64,000 bases of DNA from Novosphingobium capsulatum NBRC 12533 (GCF_001598375.1 NZ_BCYV01000005.1:124001-188000), one strand, 5' to 3'; counted from the stretch's first letter, positions 38,873 to 48,169 are shown. Translations and numbers: made by a program. Notes: a model not told the origin generated them from the letters alone.

Positions 38873-39691
38873 ATGGCGATTTCCGGTCTCGTCCGGGTGA
38901 TGGAGCGTGCCGCCCGCAAGGCTGGCACGCGCCTGCGCCGCGACTTCGGCGAAGTCGAGCACCTTCAGGTGAGCCGCAAGGGCCCGGCCGATTTCGTGTC
39001 CAAGGCTGATCGCGCTGCCGAGCAGACGATCTACGAGGAACTGCGCGCCGCGCGCCCCGATTGGGGCTTCCTGATGGAAGAAGGCGGCGTGGTTGAAGGC
39101 GATGCCTCTAAGCCGCGCTGGATCATCGATCCGCTCGATGGCACCACCAATTTCCTTCACGGCATCCCGCATTTCGCGATCTCGATCGCGGTGCAGGAAC
39201 CGGCGCTGGATGGTTCGGGTTGGGGCGACGTTATCGCCGGCCTGGTCTATCAGCCGATGACCGACGAAAGCTTCTGGGCCGAAAAGACCCGTGGCGCCTG
39301 GTTGCAGGATCGCCGCCTGCGCGTTTCGGCCCGCCGCAATCTCGAAGATGCGGTCGTTGCCACCGGCATTCCCTTCCTGGGTTATGGCGACATGGGCGAA
39401 TGGACCCGCATCTATCACGAAATCGGCATGCGCGTGGCGGGTATCCGCCGCTTTGGCGCCGCCTCGCTCGATCTCGCCTGGGTTGCCGCCGGCCGCTATG
39501 ACGGGTTCTGGGAAAGCAATCTCAAGCCGTGGGATACGGCCGCCGGATGCCTTCTGGTGCGTGAAGCGGGCGGCTTCGTGTCGGACTATCGCGGCCGTTC
39601 GCAGCCGATCTGCGACGCAACCGTGCTGGCCGCCAACGATGCGATGCATTCCAAGCTGCACAAGCTGGTGGCAACTGCCATCAAGGCTTGA
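38873..39691 (+). CDS. suhB: Inositol-1-monophosphatase
   Basis: A 272-aa IMPase-family phosphatase. The metal-binding motif RWIIDPLDGTTNFLHGIPHF and the second motif LKPWDTAAGCLLVREAGG are intact, with the upstream Glu pair in LMEEGG. The close link to efp is common in alphaproteobacteria. E. coli SuhB also acts in rRNA antitermination. The ATG is 4 nt after the efp stop. Confidence 0.93.
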   Translation: MAISGLVRVMERAARKAGTRLRRDFGEVEHLQVSRKGPADFVSKADRAAEQTIYEELRAARPDWGFLMEEGGVVEGDASKPRWIIDPLDGTTNFLHGIPHFAISIAVQEPALDGSGWGDVIAGLVYQPMTDESFWAEKTRGAWLQDRRLRVSARRNLEDAVVATGIPFLGYGDMGEWTRIYHEIGMRVAGIRRFGAASLDLAWVAAGRYDGFWESNLKPWDTAAGCLLVREAGGFVSDYRGRSQPICDATVLAANDAMHSKLHKLVATAIKA

Positions 39692-39698
39692 AAGTTGG

Positions 39699-39727
39699 TT
39701 GAACCTTTTTGCCGGGGCGGTTAAAGC
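39699..39727 (+). promoter_or_regulatory. Promoter of tRNA-Leu
   Basis: TTGAAC, 17-nt spacer, TAAAGC, ending 18 nt before the tRNA. Confidence 0.55.
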
Positions 39728-39745
39728 GCCCCGGCAAGCCGCAGT

Positions 39746-39829
39746 GCCCCTGTGGTGGAATGGTAGACGCGACCGACTCAAAATCGGTTGTCGAAAGACG
39801 TGCCCGTTCGAGTCGGGCCAGGGGCACCA
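39746..39829 (+). tRNA. tRNA-Leu (CAA)
   Basis: 84-nt class II tRNA with acceptor GCCCCTG/CAGGGGC, anticodon arm ACCGA-CTCAAAA-TCGGT (anticodon CAA), a variable arm, a T-loop GTTCGAGTC and an encoded CCA. Confidence 0.95.
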
Positions 39830-39872
39830 TTTTCCGGCCATGCTGTTCCGGCTCTCGATCGCGGGTTGACCG

Positions 39873-41663
39873 ATGCCCCATTCCGGCTCTTCCTCGCCCC
39901 GGCGCAGCATTTCCCAAACATTGTCCAACACGCTGATCAAGCTGGTCGTGCGCCTGCGCCGTCTGCTGCGCGAGCGGGAAGCCGCCTTCATCGTCTTGGC
40001 GGCCGTCGCCGGGGCATTGGCCGGCCTTTCGACAAACCTGCTCAGTTTCATCGCCCATGCCATGCAGCAGGTGTTCTATGGCCTGGAAGGCAACCGGCTG
40101 AGCGCGCTGGCGGAAATTCGCCATCCCTGGCGCCTGCTCGCGCTGCCGCTCGGCGGCCTCGTCCTCGCGCTATGGGCGCGCTGGCTGCGTCGCCGCAATC
40201 GCCCGCTGATCGACGTGGTTGAGGCCAATGCCCTGCATGGCGGGCGCATTCCGCCGGCCGACAACCTGATCATTGCCGGGCAGACGGTGATTTCCAACGG
40301 CGTCGGCGCTTCGGTCGGGCTTGAGGCGGCTTATGCCCAGATGGGCGGTGGCATGGCATCGGTGCTGGGCCAGGCGATGAAGCTGCGCCGCAACGATCTG
40401 CGCACGCTGGTGGGCGCCGGGGCCGGGGCGGCGGTGGGCGCGGCGTTCAATGCGCCGCTGGCCGGGGCATTCTATGCGTTCGAGATCGTGATTGGCTCGT
40501 TCGTGCCCGGCGCGGTGGCGCCGGTCATGGCGGCGGCGCTGGCGGCGGCTGGCATGTCGCGCCTGATGGGCAGCGAACCCTGGCTGATCGCCACCACGGC
40601 CGTGGGCCGCAGCCTCACGTTCGAGCATTACCTGGCCTATGGTGTGCTGGGGCTGGCGGCAGCGGTGGTCGGCATCATCGTCATGCGCCTGGTCACGGCG
40701 GCCGAACTGACGCTGGCGCGGTTCAAGTGGCTGGCGCGCTGGCGGCCGATCCTGGGTGGCTTCCTGCTGGTGCCGCTGGCCTTGCTGACGCCGCAGTCGC
40801 TGTCGGCCGGACACGGCGCGCTGCATCTCAACCTGGCACTGCGGCCGGGGCTGGATTTCCTCGGCCTGGTGCTCTTGGCCAAGATCGCCGCCTGCGTGGT
40901 TGCGCTGTCCAGCGGCTTTCGCGGCGGACTGTTCTTCGCCTCGCTGTTTCTCGGTTCGGTGGTGGGCCAGGCCTTTTCGATCATCGCCGGGCAGCTGTTT
41001 CCCGGCCTCTCGCTCGATCCCACCGACGCGGCGCTGGTCGGCATGGCGGCGCTGAGCGTGTCGATTGTCGGTGGGCCGATGACACTCGCCATGCTCATGC
41101 TGGAAATCACACACGATTTCGCATTGATGGGCGTGGTCCTTACCGCCTCGCTGGTCTCGGGCACGCTGACCCGCGAAGTGTTCGGCTATTCGTTCTCCAC
41201 CTGGCGCCTGCATGTGCGCGGCAGCAACATTCGCGGCCCGCGCGATATCGGCTGGATGCTCAACCTGTCGGCCGGCCGGATCATGCGCCGCGACTGGGTG
41301 TCGATGCCCGAAGACCTGACGATCGAGGAATTCCGCACGCGCATGCCGCTCGGCTCGGCCAGCAAGGCGGTTCTGGTCGACGATGAGGGGCACTATCGCG
41401 GGATCATGGCCACGGCAGCGGCCTATCGCCCCGATCTCGCGCCCGACATGCGCCTGCACGCCCTGGCCGGCTTGACCGGCGTCACGCTTGGCCCGGCATC
41501 AGACATCAAGGCGGTCCTGGCCCTGTTCGACGAATATGCCGCCGATGAAATCGCTGTGGTCGATGGCGTGGGCGTCGTGCAGGGGGTGATCACCGAACGC
41601 CACGCCCGCCGCCGCTATCTCGAAGAAGTGGAAGCCGCACAGCGTTCGACGTTCAGCGAATAG
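39873..41663 (+). CDS. ClC-family chloride channel/antiporter with CBS domains
   Basis: A 596-aa membrane protein: a ClC transport core to about residue 450, then a CBS-type regulatory tail. The gating glutamate segment reads SNGVGASVGLEAAYAQMGGG (Glu151), in place of the usual GREGP. GFRGGLFFASLFLGSVVG corresponds to the GxFxP region. The usual GSGIP serine segment is not present and reads ALHGGRIPP. It is therefore a divergent ClC whose ion choice is uncertain. It starts 44 nt after tRNA-Leu. Confidence 0.88.
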   Translation: MPHSGSSSPRRSISQTLSNTLIKLVVRLRRLLREREAAFIVLAAVAGALAGLSTNLLSFIAHAMQQVFYGLEGNRLSALAEIRHPWRLLALPLGGLVLALWARWLRRRNRPLIDVVEANALHGGRIPPADNLIIAGQTVISNGVGASVGLEAAYAQMGGGMASVLGQAMKLRRNDLRTLVGAGAGAAVGAAFNAPLAGAFYAFEIVIGSFVPGAVAPVMAAALAAAGMSRLMGSEPWLIATTAVGRSLTFEHYLAYGVLGLAAAVVGIIVMRLVTAAELTLARFKWLARWRPILGGFLLVPLALLTPQSLSAGHGALHLNLALRPGLDFLGLVLLAKIAACVVALSSGFRGGLFFASLFLGSVVGQAFSIIAGQLFPGLSLDPTDAALVGMAALSVSIVGGPMTLAMLMLEITHDFALMGVVLTASLVSGTLTREVFGYSFSTWRLHVRGSNIRGPRDIGWMLNLSAGRIMRRDWVSMPEDLTIEEFRTRMPLGSASKAVLVDDEGHYRGIMATAAAYRPDLAPDMRLHALAGLTGVTLGPASDIKAVLALFDEYAADEIAVVDGVGVVQGVITERHARRRYLEEVEAAQRSTFSE

Positions 41664-41780
41664 GCGCGGCCGCTTTTCCCTTCGCCTATGTCGTTGGCAG
41701 ATTTCCGATCGCCTTGCGCGCGGGCAGGGATATAGCCCGCGGCTCATCCTGTCGCGTCCGAAAAATGGAGATGCACGAGT

Positions 41781-42293
41781 ATGTTGCAAAGCGCAGTGGC
41801 GATCGCTTCGCATACCCCGGTCTATGTCTGGTTCGTCCTTGGCCTCGTGCTGTTGCGGGCATGGCAGGCTACCCGTCCGCGCACGACCGGCCTGGCCGGG
41901 CCATTGGTGTTGCCGGGCATAATCGTTGTCCTCGGCGTGGTCGGATTGGTTGCGGCGCATGCCACGGCGCTGGAAGCGGCCGTGTGGGTGGCCGCGTTGC
42001 TGCTGGGCGGGCTGGTCGGCCGGCCGCTGGGGCATCACCTGCTGTTGCGGGCCGAGCCGGGGCCGCCGGTTCGGCTGCATCTGCGCGGGAGCTGGCTGAT
42101 CTTTGCGCTGATCCTCGTCATCTTTGCCCTGCGCTATGGCATGGCGGTGTTCGATGCGGTCGATCCCGTCACGGCGCATCAGCCCGCGCTGCGCCTGGCA
42201 GAAACGGTCGTGCGGGGCGCGCTGTCCGGGCTTTTGGTCGGTCGCGGGCTGGGCGTGCTGCTCTCCGCCCGGGCGATGCGCGCCGCCCATTGA
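41781..42293 (+). CDS. Membrane protein of unknown function
   Basis: A 170-aa protein with about five membrane spans, for example VYVWFVLGLVLLRAWQ, GPLVLPGIIVVLGVVGLVAA and GSWLIFALILVIFALRYGMA. It has no catalytic motif that I recognise. It resembles DUF-type multi-span proteins of proteobacteria. It lies 59 nt before radA on the same strand. Confidence 0.75.
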   Translation: MLQSAVAIASHTPVYVWFVLGLVLLRAWQATRPRTTGLAGPLVLPGIIVVLGVVGLVAAHATALEAAVWVAALLLGGLVGRPLGHHLLLRAEPGPPVRLHLRGSWLIFALILVIFALRYGMAVFDAVDPVTAHQPALRLAETVVRGALSGLLVGRGLGVLLSARAMRAAH

Positions 42294-42352
42294 TGCCGCA
42301 ATGGCGGCAACCGGCGCTTGCGTTCTCGCTCTGTTCGCGTTAGCGCGGGCCC

Positions 42353-43720
42353 ATGGCCAAGCCCAAACGTCGTTATATCTGCCAGGCCTGTGGCAGTGTC
42401 TCTCCGCGCTGGCAGGGGCAGTGCCCCGATTGCGCCGAATGGAACACCCTGGTGGAAGAAGCGCCGCAGACGGTGTTTTCCGCCAAGCATGACCTGTCGA
42501 GCGGCGGCCGCGCGGTGCAGTTCGTCTCGCTAGATAGCCCGGTTGCCCTGCCGCAGCGGCGCAAGACGGGCCTGGCTGAATTCGATCGCGCCCTGGGCGG
42601 CGGGCTGGTGCCGGGCTCGGCCATCCTGATGGGTGGCGATCCCGGGATCGGCAAGTCCACCCTGCTGCTGCAGACGGCGGCCAGCATCGCCAACAGCGGC
42701 GGCATGGTCGTCTATATCAGCGGGGAAGAGGCGTCGGACCAGATCCGCCTGCGCGCCGATCGACTGGGGCTGGGCAAGGCGCCGATCCGCCTCGCCTCCA
42801 CCACCTCGGTGCGCGACATTCTCACCACGCTGGGCACCATGGACGCGCCGGCGCTGCTGGTGATCGATTCGATCCAGACCATGCATTCCGACCAGATCGA
42901 GGGCGCGCCCGGCACAGTCAGCCAGGTGCGCGGCTGCGCGTTCGAGCTGATCCGCTATGCCAAGGAAAACGGCGTGGCGCTGGTTCTGGTGGGGCACGTC
43001 ACCAAGGATGGTTCGATCGCCGGGCCGCGCGTGCTCGAACACATGGTCGACGTGGTGATGAGCTTCGAAGGGGAGCGCAGCCACCAGTATCGCATTCTGC
43101 GCGCGATCAAGAACCGCTTTGGCGCAGTGGACGAAATCGGCGTTTTCGCCATGGCCGGAGCAGGGCTTGAGGAAGTGGGCAACCCCTCGCTCTTGTTCCT
43201 GTCGGGCCGGGAAGAGCCGGTGCCGGGCAGCGCCGTGTTTCCGGCGCTGGAGGGCACGCGGCCGGTCTTGGTCGAAATCCAGGCGCTCACCGTGCGCCTT
43301 GCCAGCGGCGCCACCCCGCGACGCGCCGTGGTGGGCTGGGATTCAGGCCGGCTGGCGATGCTGCTCGCCGTGCTCGAATCGCGCTGTGGCCTCAGCTTTT
43401 CCTCGGCCGAAGTCTATCTCAACGTGGCAGGCGGCTATCGCCTGACCGATCCTGCCGCCGATCTTGCCGTGGCCGCCGCGCTGGTCTCGGCGCTCGCCGA
43501 TCGGCCCCTGTCTGCCGGCACCGCCTGGTTTGGCGAAGTCTCGCTCGCCGGTGAAGTGCGCCCCGTGGCGCATTCCGGCGTGCGCCTGCGCGAGGCGGCC
43601 AAGCTGGGCTTTACTCAACTGCACGGCCCCGATGGCGCGGCGGAAAAGGTTGAGGGTTTGCGCTATTCTCCGATCCGCCTGCTCCCAAATCTCGTTGACC
43701 GGGTGATGACCGGCGCTTAA
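42353..43720 (+). CDS. radA: DNA repair protein RadA
   Basis: A 455-aa RecA-like branch-migration ATPase. It carries an N-terminal C4 zinc finger (YICQACGSVSPRWQGQCPDC), a Walker A GGDPGIGKST, the RadA-specific KNRFG motif (IKNRFGAVDEIGVF), and a C-terminal Lon-like domain (SLAGEVRPVAHSGVRLREAA). It processes recombination intermediates. It is followed after 10 nt by cvpA. Confidence 0.97.
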   Translation: MAKPKRRYICQACGSVSPRWQGQCPDCAEWNTLVEEAPQTVFSAKHDLSSGGRAVQFVSLDSPVALPQRRKTGLAEFDRALGGGLVPGSAILMGGDPGIGKSTLLLQTAASIANSGGMVVYISGEEASDQIRLRADRLGLGKAPIRLASTTSVRDILTTLGTMDAPALLVIDSIQTMHSDQIEGAPGTVSQVRGCAFELIRYAKENGVALVLVGHVTKDGSIAGPRVLEHMVDVVMSFEGERSHQYRILRAIKNRFGAVDEIGVFAMAGAGLEEVGNPSLLFLSGREEPVPGSAVFPALEGTRPVLVEIQALTVRLASGATPRRAVVGWDSGRLAMLLAVLESRCGLSFSSAEVYLNVAGGYRLTDPAADLAVAAALVSALADRPLSAGTAWFGEVSLAGEVRPVAHSGVRLREAAKLGFTQLHGPDGAAEKVEGLRYSPIRLLPNLVDRVMTGA

Positions 43721-43730
43721 TCGCCGGGAT

Positions 43731-44342
43731 ATGACCGGCTTCGATTATGTTGTCTTCCTGGTCGTCGCGGTCGGCGCGATCGGCGGTTTCTTTCGCGGTT
43801 TCGTGGAGGAGGTGCTGTCGCTTGCGGCATGGTGCATCGTCCTGGTGGCAGTGCATTATGGCCTCGAACCGCTGACCGAGGCACTCAAACCCCACCTCAA
43901 GACCGAAACCGGCGCGGGCGTTCTTGCCTATGCGCTGCTCATGGTCGTGCCCTGGGGGCTGATGCGCCTGATCGCGCGCAAGATGGGTGCGGCCAGCCGC
44001 GATTCGATGCTGGGGCCGATCGATCGGCTGCTCGGCTTCGGGTTTGGCGCGGTTAAAGGCGCCATTCTCATGGTCCTGGGCTTTTCGCTGCTGGTCTTTG
44101 CCTATGACGTGGTCTGGGGCGTCAAGGGCCGGCCGGAATGGATCACGGCGGCGCGCACCTATCCCTTCCTCAATGCCGCGAGCGAGGAACTGGTCGCGAT
44201 GATTGCCGAGCGGCGCGATGCTGCGGCCCAGGCGGCCGACGATCCCAACGCGCCTGATGGCGATGCTACGCCCAAGCCCAGCACCGCCGCGCACAAGAAA
44301 ACCGCGCATCACCGCAAGCACGCGGTCAGCGCCGACAATTGA
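43731..44342 (+). CDS. cvpA: CvpA family membrane protein
   Basis: A 203-aa protein with four N-terminal spans: DYVVFLVVAVGAIGGFFRGF, EEVLSLAAWCIVLVAVHYGL, VLAYALLMVVPWGLMRLIAR and GAVKGAILMVLGFSLLVFAY. A cytosolic tail ends in a Lys/His-rich stretch. CvpA is linked to colicin V secretion and envelope maintenance in E. coli. It stands between radA (10 nt) and an IscU-like gene (1 nt). Confidence 0.88.
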   Translation: MTGFDYVVFLVVAVGAIGGFFRGFVEEVLSLAAWCIVLVAVHYGLEPLTEALKPHLKTETGAGVLAYALLMVVPWGLMRLIARKMGAASRDSMLGPIDRLLGFGFGAVKGAILMVLGFSLLVFAYDVVWGVKGRPEWITAARTYPFLNAASEELVAMIAERRDAAAQAADDPNAPDGDATPKPSTAAHKKTAHHRKHAVSADN

Positions 44343-44343
44343 G

Positions 44344-44775
44344 ATGAGCGCCACCGTTCTCTACACGCCCGAGGTGCTGGCTGCGGCCATGTCTCTGGCG
44401 CAATGGCCGTGGGACGACAGCCTGCCTTTGGTGGGCGAGGCGCGTTCGCGCGCCTGCGGCAGCACGCTGCAGATCGGCCTGGCCCGTAACGACGCCGGCC
44501 AGATCAGCCGCATCGGCCTGCGTCCCCATGCCTGCGCCGTGGGGCAGGCCGCCGCCCAGGTCTTTGCCGCCGCCGCCATTGGGCACACTGCGGAAAGCCT
44601 GACGCAGGCGCGCGCCGAACTGGGCGCATGGCTGGCGGGCGAGGGGGCAGAGCCGGATTGGCCGGGCATCGGCCTGCTGCGCACCGCGCGCGACTATCCC
44701 GGCCGCCACGGCGCGATCGTGCTGGCGTGGGACGCGGCGCTGGCAGCGCTGGCGGAGCCGGCAAAGGCAGGCTAA
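44344..44775 (+). CDS. IscU/NifU-like scaffold protein, degenerate
   Basis: A 143-aa protein with the IscU/NifU N-terminal layout: EARSRACGSTLQIGL (Cys38) and RPHACAVGQAAAQVF (Cys64) match two of the three cluster-binding Cys. At the third position, where IscU has HCS, it reads GRHGAIVLAWDA with no Cys. It also lacks the LPPVK motif. It may carry or deliver clusters differently or have another role. The ATG is 1 nt after cvpA, so it is co-expressed with cvpA. Confidence 0.78.
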   Translation: MSATVLYTPEVLAAAMSLAQWPWDDSLPLVGEARSRACGSTLQIGLARNDAGQISRIGLRPHACAVGQAAAQVFAAAAIGHTAESLTQARAELGAWLAGEGAEPDWPGIGLLRTARDYPGRHGAIVLAWDAALAALAEPAKAG

Positions 44776-44816
44776 GGCATTCCCGGATAACAGTGCCCCG
44801 GGGGAAATTGCACACC

Positions 44817-46424
44817 ATGAACACCACCCACGCGGAACCGACCGCGGCAGACATTCGGCTGGTGATTGCCGCCAGTTCCGCCGGCACGGTGTTCGAATGG
44901 TACGATTTCTTCATCTACGGCACGCTGGGCACGATCCTGTCCAAGGCGTTCTTTCCCACAGGCAATGCCACGCTCGAACTGCTGCTGTTCTGGCTGGTCT
45001 TTGCCGTGGGCTTTGGCTTTCGCCCCCTGGGCGCTGTGCTGTTCGGGTTCCTGGGTGACCGGCTGGGGCGCAAATACACGTTCCTGGCGACTGTGGCGCT
45101 GATGGGCGTGGCCACGGCCGGCGTCGGCCTGGTGCCTTCGGCTGCCAGCATCGGCTATACCGCGCCGGCCCTGGTCATCCTGCTGCGCGTGGCGCAGGGC
45201 CTTGCCCTGGGCGGGGAATATGGCGGCGCGGCGGTCTATGTCGCCGAACACTGCGCGCCCGAACGGCGCGGTTTCTTCACCAGCTTCATCCAGGCCGGCG
45301 TGGTCGGCGGCTTCATCCTCAGCCTGGTCGTGGTGCTCAGCTGCAAGGCGGCGTTCGGGCCGGAACTGTGGGCCGCGTGGGGCTGGCGCGTGCCGTTCAT
45401 CCTCAGCCTGGCGCTGCTGGCAATCTCGCTGTGGATGCGGCTCAAGCTTTCGGAAAGCCCGGTATTCCAGGCGATGAAGGCGGAAAACGAGCTGGCCGGC
45501 AATCCCTTTATCGAATGCATGACGGCACCGGGCAACCGCAAGCGGCTGCTCGTCGCGCTGTTCGGCATTGCCGCCGGGCTGACGGTGATCTGGTACACCG
45601 CCATGTTCAGCAGCCTGACGTTCCTGAAAACCGCTATGCGGATGAACGACACGGCGGCCGAGATCATCGTCGGCATCGCCGCGTTGTTCGGCGTCGGCTC
45701 GTTCCTGTTCTTTGGCCACGTTTCCGATCGCGTGGGGCGCAAGGCGCCGATCGTGTGGGGCTATGTCGCCACGCTGGTGCTGCTGTTCCCGCTCTATTGG
45801 GGTATCGGCGCCCTCGCCAATCCGCATCTCGCGCGCCAGGCGCGTGAGCTGCCCGTGGTCGTGGCCGGCCCCGATTGCCGTTATGAAGCCTTTGCCATCG
45901 ATCAGGCTAGCCAGTGCGGCAAGCTGCTGTCGGATCTCACCGCCACCGGCGTGCCCTATCGCCTCGAACATGCTGCCACGCTCTCGCTGCACGCCGGCGC
46001 TGCGCGCCTGCCGTTGGAAGCCTATCCCTGGGCCGACAAGAAGGCGCGCGGCAAGGCGCTGGAAGGCCTGCTGGGCAAGGCCGGCTATGATCTGGCGCGT
46101 ATTACTCCAACGCCAGGCCGGGCGATCCTGGTCGTGCTGGTGCTGTTCGGCCTCATGGCGCTGTCGGGCGCCACCTATGGACCGGTTGCCGCGACTCTGT
46201 GCGAAATGTTCCCACCGCGCATCCGCTATTCCTCGCTGTCGATCCCCTATCACATCGGCACTGGCTATTTCGGCGGCTTCCTGCCGTTTCTTTCCACACT
46301 CATCATCGCCAAGACCGGCGATCCCTATGCCGGGCTGTGGTATACCTGGGTTGTCGTCCTGGTGGCCCTGGTGGTGTCGCTGTGGGGTCTCAAGGGCGGC
46401 CTGCCGCAGGACGAGCCAGTCTGA
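44817..46424 (+). CDS. MFS transporter, metabolite:H+ symporter (MHS) type
   Basis: A 535-aa transporter. It has the start SSAGTVFEWYDFFIYGTLGT, GFLGDRLGRKYTFL, QGLALGGEYGGAAVYVAEH and AWGWRVPFILSLALL, which are landmarks of the MHS group (ProP, ShiA, CitA relatives). A loop of about 100 residues (roughly 335-432), with two Cys and predicted to face the periplasm, separates two late spans; this is longer than in ProP. The substrate is unknown. The ATG follows GGGGGAAA by 8 nt. Confidence 0.87.
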   Translation: MNTTHAEPTAADIRLVIAASSAGTVFEWYDFFIYGTLGTILSKAFFPTGNATLELLLFWLVFAVGFGFRPLGAVLFGFLGDRLGRKYTFLATVALMGVATAGVGLVPSAASIGYTAPALVILLRVAQGLALGGEYGGAAVYVAEHCAPERRGFFTSFIQAGVVGGFILSLVVVLSCKAAFGPELWAAWGWRVPFILSLALLAISLWMRLKLSESPVFQAMKAENELAGNPFIECMTAPGNRKRLLVALFGIAAGLTVIWYTAMFSSLTFLKTAMRMNDTAAEIIVGIAALFGVGSFLFFGHVSDRVGRKAPIVWGYVATLVLLFPLYWGIGALANPHLARQARELPVVVAGPDCRYEAFAIDQASQCGKLLSDLTATGVPYRLEHAATLSLHAGAARLPLEAYPWADKKARGKALEGLLGKAGYDLARITPTPGRAILVVLVLFGLMALSGATYGPVAATLCEMFPPRIRYSSLSIPYHIGTGYFGGFLPFLSTLIIAKTGDPYAGLWYTWVVVLVALVVSLWGLKGGLPQDEPV

Positions 46425-46456
46425 AACGCTTTCATCCATCAGGATTTGATCGAACG

Positions 46457-47533
46457 TTGTCTGTTTTTTCTTCCGTTCCGTTGCCCCCTGCCGCGCTGCG
46501 GCTTGCCTTTGATGCCACCGCCCTCGCCGGCAATTGGCGCGCGCTCGATCGCCTGAGCGGCGCGGCCAGCGCTGGCGCTGCGGTCAAGGCCGATGCCTAT
46601 GGCTTGGGTGCGGCGCGGGTGGTGCCGGTCCTGGCGCAGGCCGGGTGCCGCGACTGGTTCGTGGCGCACTGGTGCGAAGTGCCCGATCTGCTGCCCCATG
46701 TTCCCGCCGCGTCGATCCACGTGCTGCATGGCCCGATGAACGCGGCAGACGTGGCCTATGCCCGCGCCACTGGGGTTACCCCGGTGCTCAACTCCCTGGC
46801 GCAAGTGCAGCGCTGGCTGGCCGCGGGCGGCGGGCGTTGCGACCTGATGGTCGATACCGGGATCAACCGCCTGGGCCTGCCGATGGCCGATCTGGGCGAT
46901 CCCGGCTTGGCGGCGCTGGATATCGACTGCTGCATTTCGCATCTTGCCAGCGCGGACGAGGATGTGGCGCAGAATGCGCAGCAACTCGCCCGCTTTCAGG
47001 CGGTACGCGCCCAAATCAAGGCCCGGCGCTACAGCCTTGCCAACAGCGCCGGCATCGCGCTGGGTGCCCCGTGGCATGCCGATGTGACGCGGCCGGGCAT
47101 CGCGCTTTATGGCGGCATTGTGCGCAGCGAACTGGCGGGCATGATCGCCCCAGTGGCGCGGCCGCAGGCGGCCGTGATCCAGCGGCGCCAGCTCCATCCG
47201 GGCGATCATGTCGGCTATAATGCCACGTTTACCGCCGATCGCCCTGTTGCAGCCGCGGTGGTCGCGCTGGGATATGCCGACGGCTATCTGCGCACATGGT
47301 CTGGCAGGGGCGAATTTTTGTGGCAGGGCAAGACCTTGCCAGTGATTGGCCGGATTTCGATGGATATGACCATAGTGGACGCAACAGATGCGCCCGCGCT
47401 GGTTGAAGGGGACTGGCTCGACGTGGCTTATAATCTGCCAGAAGCCGCCAAAATCAGCGGGTTGTCCCAATATGAGCTGCTTACCCTGCTGGGCCGCCGA
47501 TTTTTGCGCGACAAAGCATGTCTTGCACCTTGA
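46457..47533 (+). CDS. alr: Alanine racemase
   Basis: A 358-aa PLP enzyme that makes D-alanine for the cell wall. AAVKADAYGLGA holds the PLP-lysine (Lys44 with this start). GYNATFTADRPVAAAVVALG has the catalytic Tyr, and GRISMDMTIVDATD follows. There is no suitable ATG: the frame begins at TTG 46457, with AGGA about 13 nt upstream, or at TTG 46481. It follows the transporter gene after 32 nt. Confidence 0.9.
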   Translation: MSVFSSVPLPPAALRLAFDATALAGNWRALDRLSGAASAGAAVKADAYGLGAARVVPVLAQAGCRDWFVAHWCEVPDLLPHVPAASIHVLHGPMNAADVAYARATGVTPVLNSLAQVQRWLAAGGGRCDLMVDTGINRLGLPMADLGDPGLAALDIDCCISHLASADEDVAQNAQQLARFQAVRAQIKARRYSLANSAGIALGAPWHADVTRPGIALYGGIVRSELAGMIAPVARPQAAVIQRRQLHPGDHVGYNATFTADRPVAAAVVALGYADGYLRTWSGRGEFLWQGKTLPVIGRISMDMTIVDATDAPALVEGDWLDVAYNLPEAAKISGLSQYELLTLLGRRFLRDKACLAP

Positions 47534-47605
47534 TTAACTCATATTGCGCCGCACATACTGCATCTGCTAATCGTGTACGACATTCCCAGCGGGGGTCCGA
47601 TAAAA

Positions 47606-48169
47606 ATGGCAAATCAGGCTAAGGACGGCGATACCGTCATCATCAAGAAGTACGCCAACCGCCGTCTCTACAACACGCGGACGTCCAGCTACATCACGCT
47701 CGATCACCTCGCCCAGATGGTGAAGGAAAATGTCGAGTTCAAAGTGATCGACGCCAAGAGTGGCGCCGACCTGACCCATTCGATCCTCACCCAGATCATC
47801 ATGGAAGAGGAAGCCACCGGCGAGCAGATGCTGCCGACCAACTTCCTGCGCCAGCTGATCGCGATGTATGGCAATTCGATGCAGGCGCTGCTGCCGGGCT
47901 ATCTGGAAGCCTCGATGGAACACTTCCGCGAGAACCAGAACAAGCTGCGCAAGGCGATCGAGGATTCGATCGGTTCCAACCCGCTGGCGCAGATTGCCCA
48001 GCGCAACATGGAAATGTTCAAGGCTGCCGCTGCTGCGTTTGTCCCCGGCGCCACCCCGCGCGAGGATGACAAGCCCGCCAGCGCTCCTGCCGGTGGCGAG
48101 GGCGAACTTTCGGAACTGCGCAAGCAGATGGCCGAAATGCAGAAGAAGCTCGATCAACTGGGAAAGTAA
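47606..48169 (+). CDS. phaR: Polyhydroxyalkanoate synthesis repressor PhaR
   Basis: A 187-aa regulator. The N-terminal DNA-binding region IIKKYANRRLYNTRTSSYIT-LDHLAQMVKENVEFKVID is the PHB/PHA accumulation regulator domain. The PHB-binding middle (DLTHSILTQIIMEEEATGEQ) follows, and a coiled coil closes the protein (ELSELRKQMAEMQKKLDQLG). It binds PHA granules and represses phasin genes. ATG 47606 was preferred; GTG 47573 in the same frame is an alternative. Confidence 0.92.
   Translation: MANQAKDGDTVIIKKYANRRLYNTRTSSYITLDHLAQMVKENVEFKVIDAKSGADLTHSILTQIIMEEEATGEQMLPTNFLRQLIAMYGNSMQALLPGYLEASMEHFRENQNKLRKAIEDSIGSNPLAQIAQRNMEMFKAAAAAFVPGATPREDDKPASAPAGGEGELSELRKQMAEMQKKLDQLGK

Noticed and set aside
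46199..46456. An upstream in-frame ATG start for alanine racemase
   Set aside because: It would lie deep inside the transporter gene and add about 85 residues unlike any Alr; a TTG near 46457 gives the normal length.
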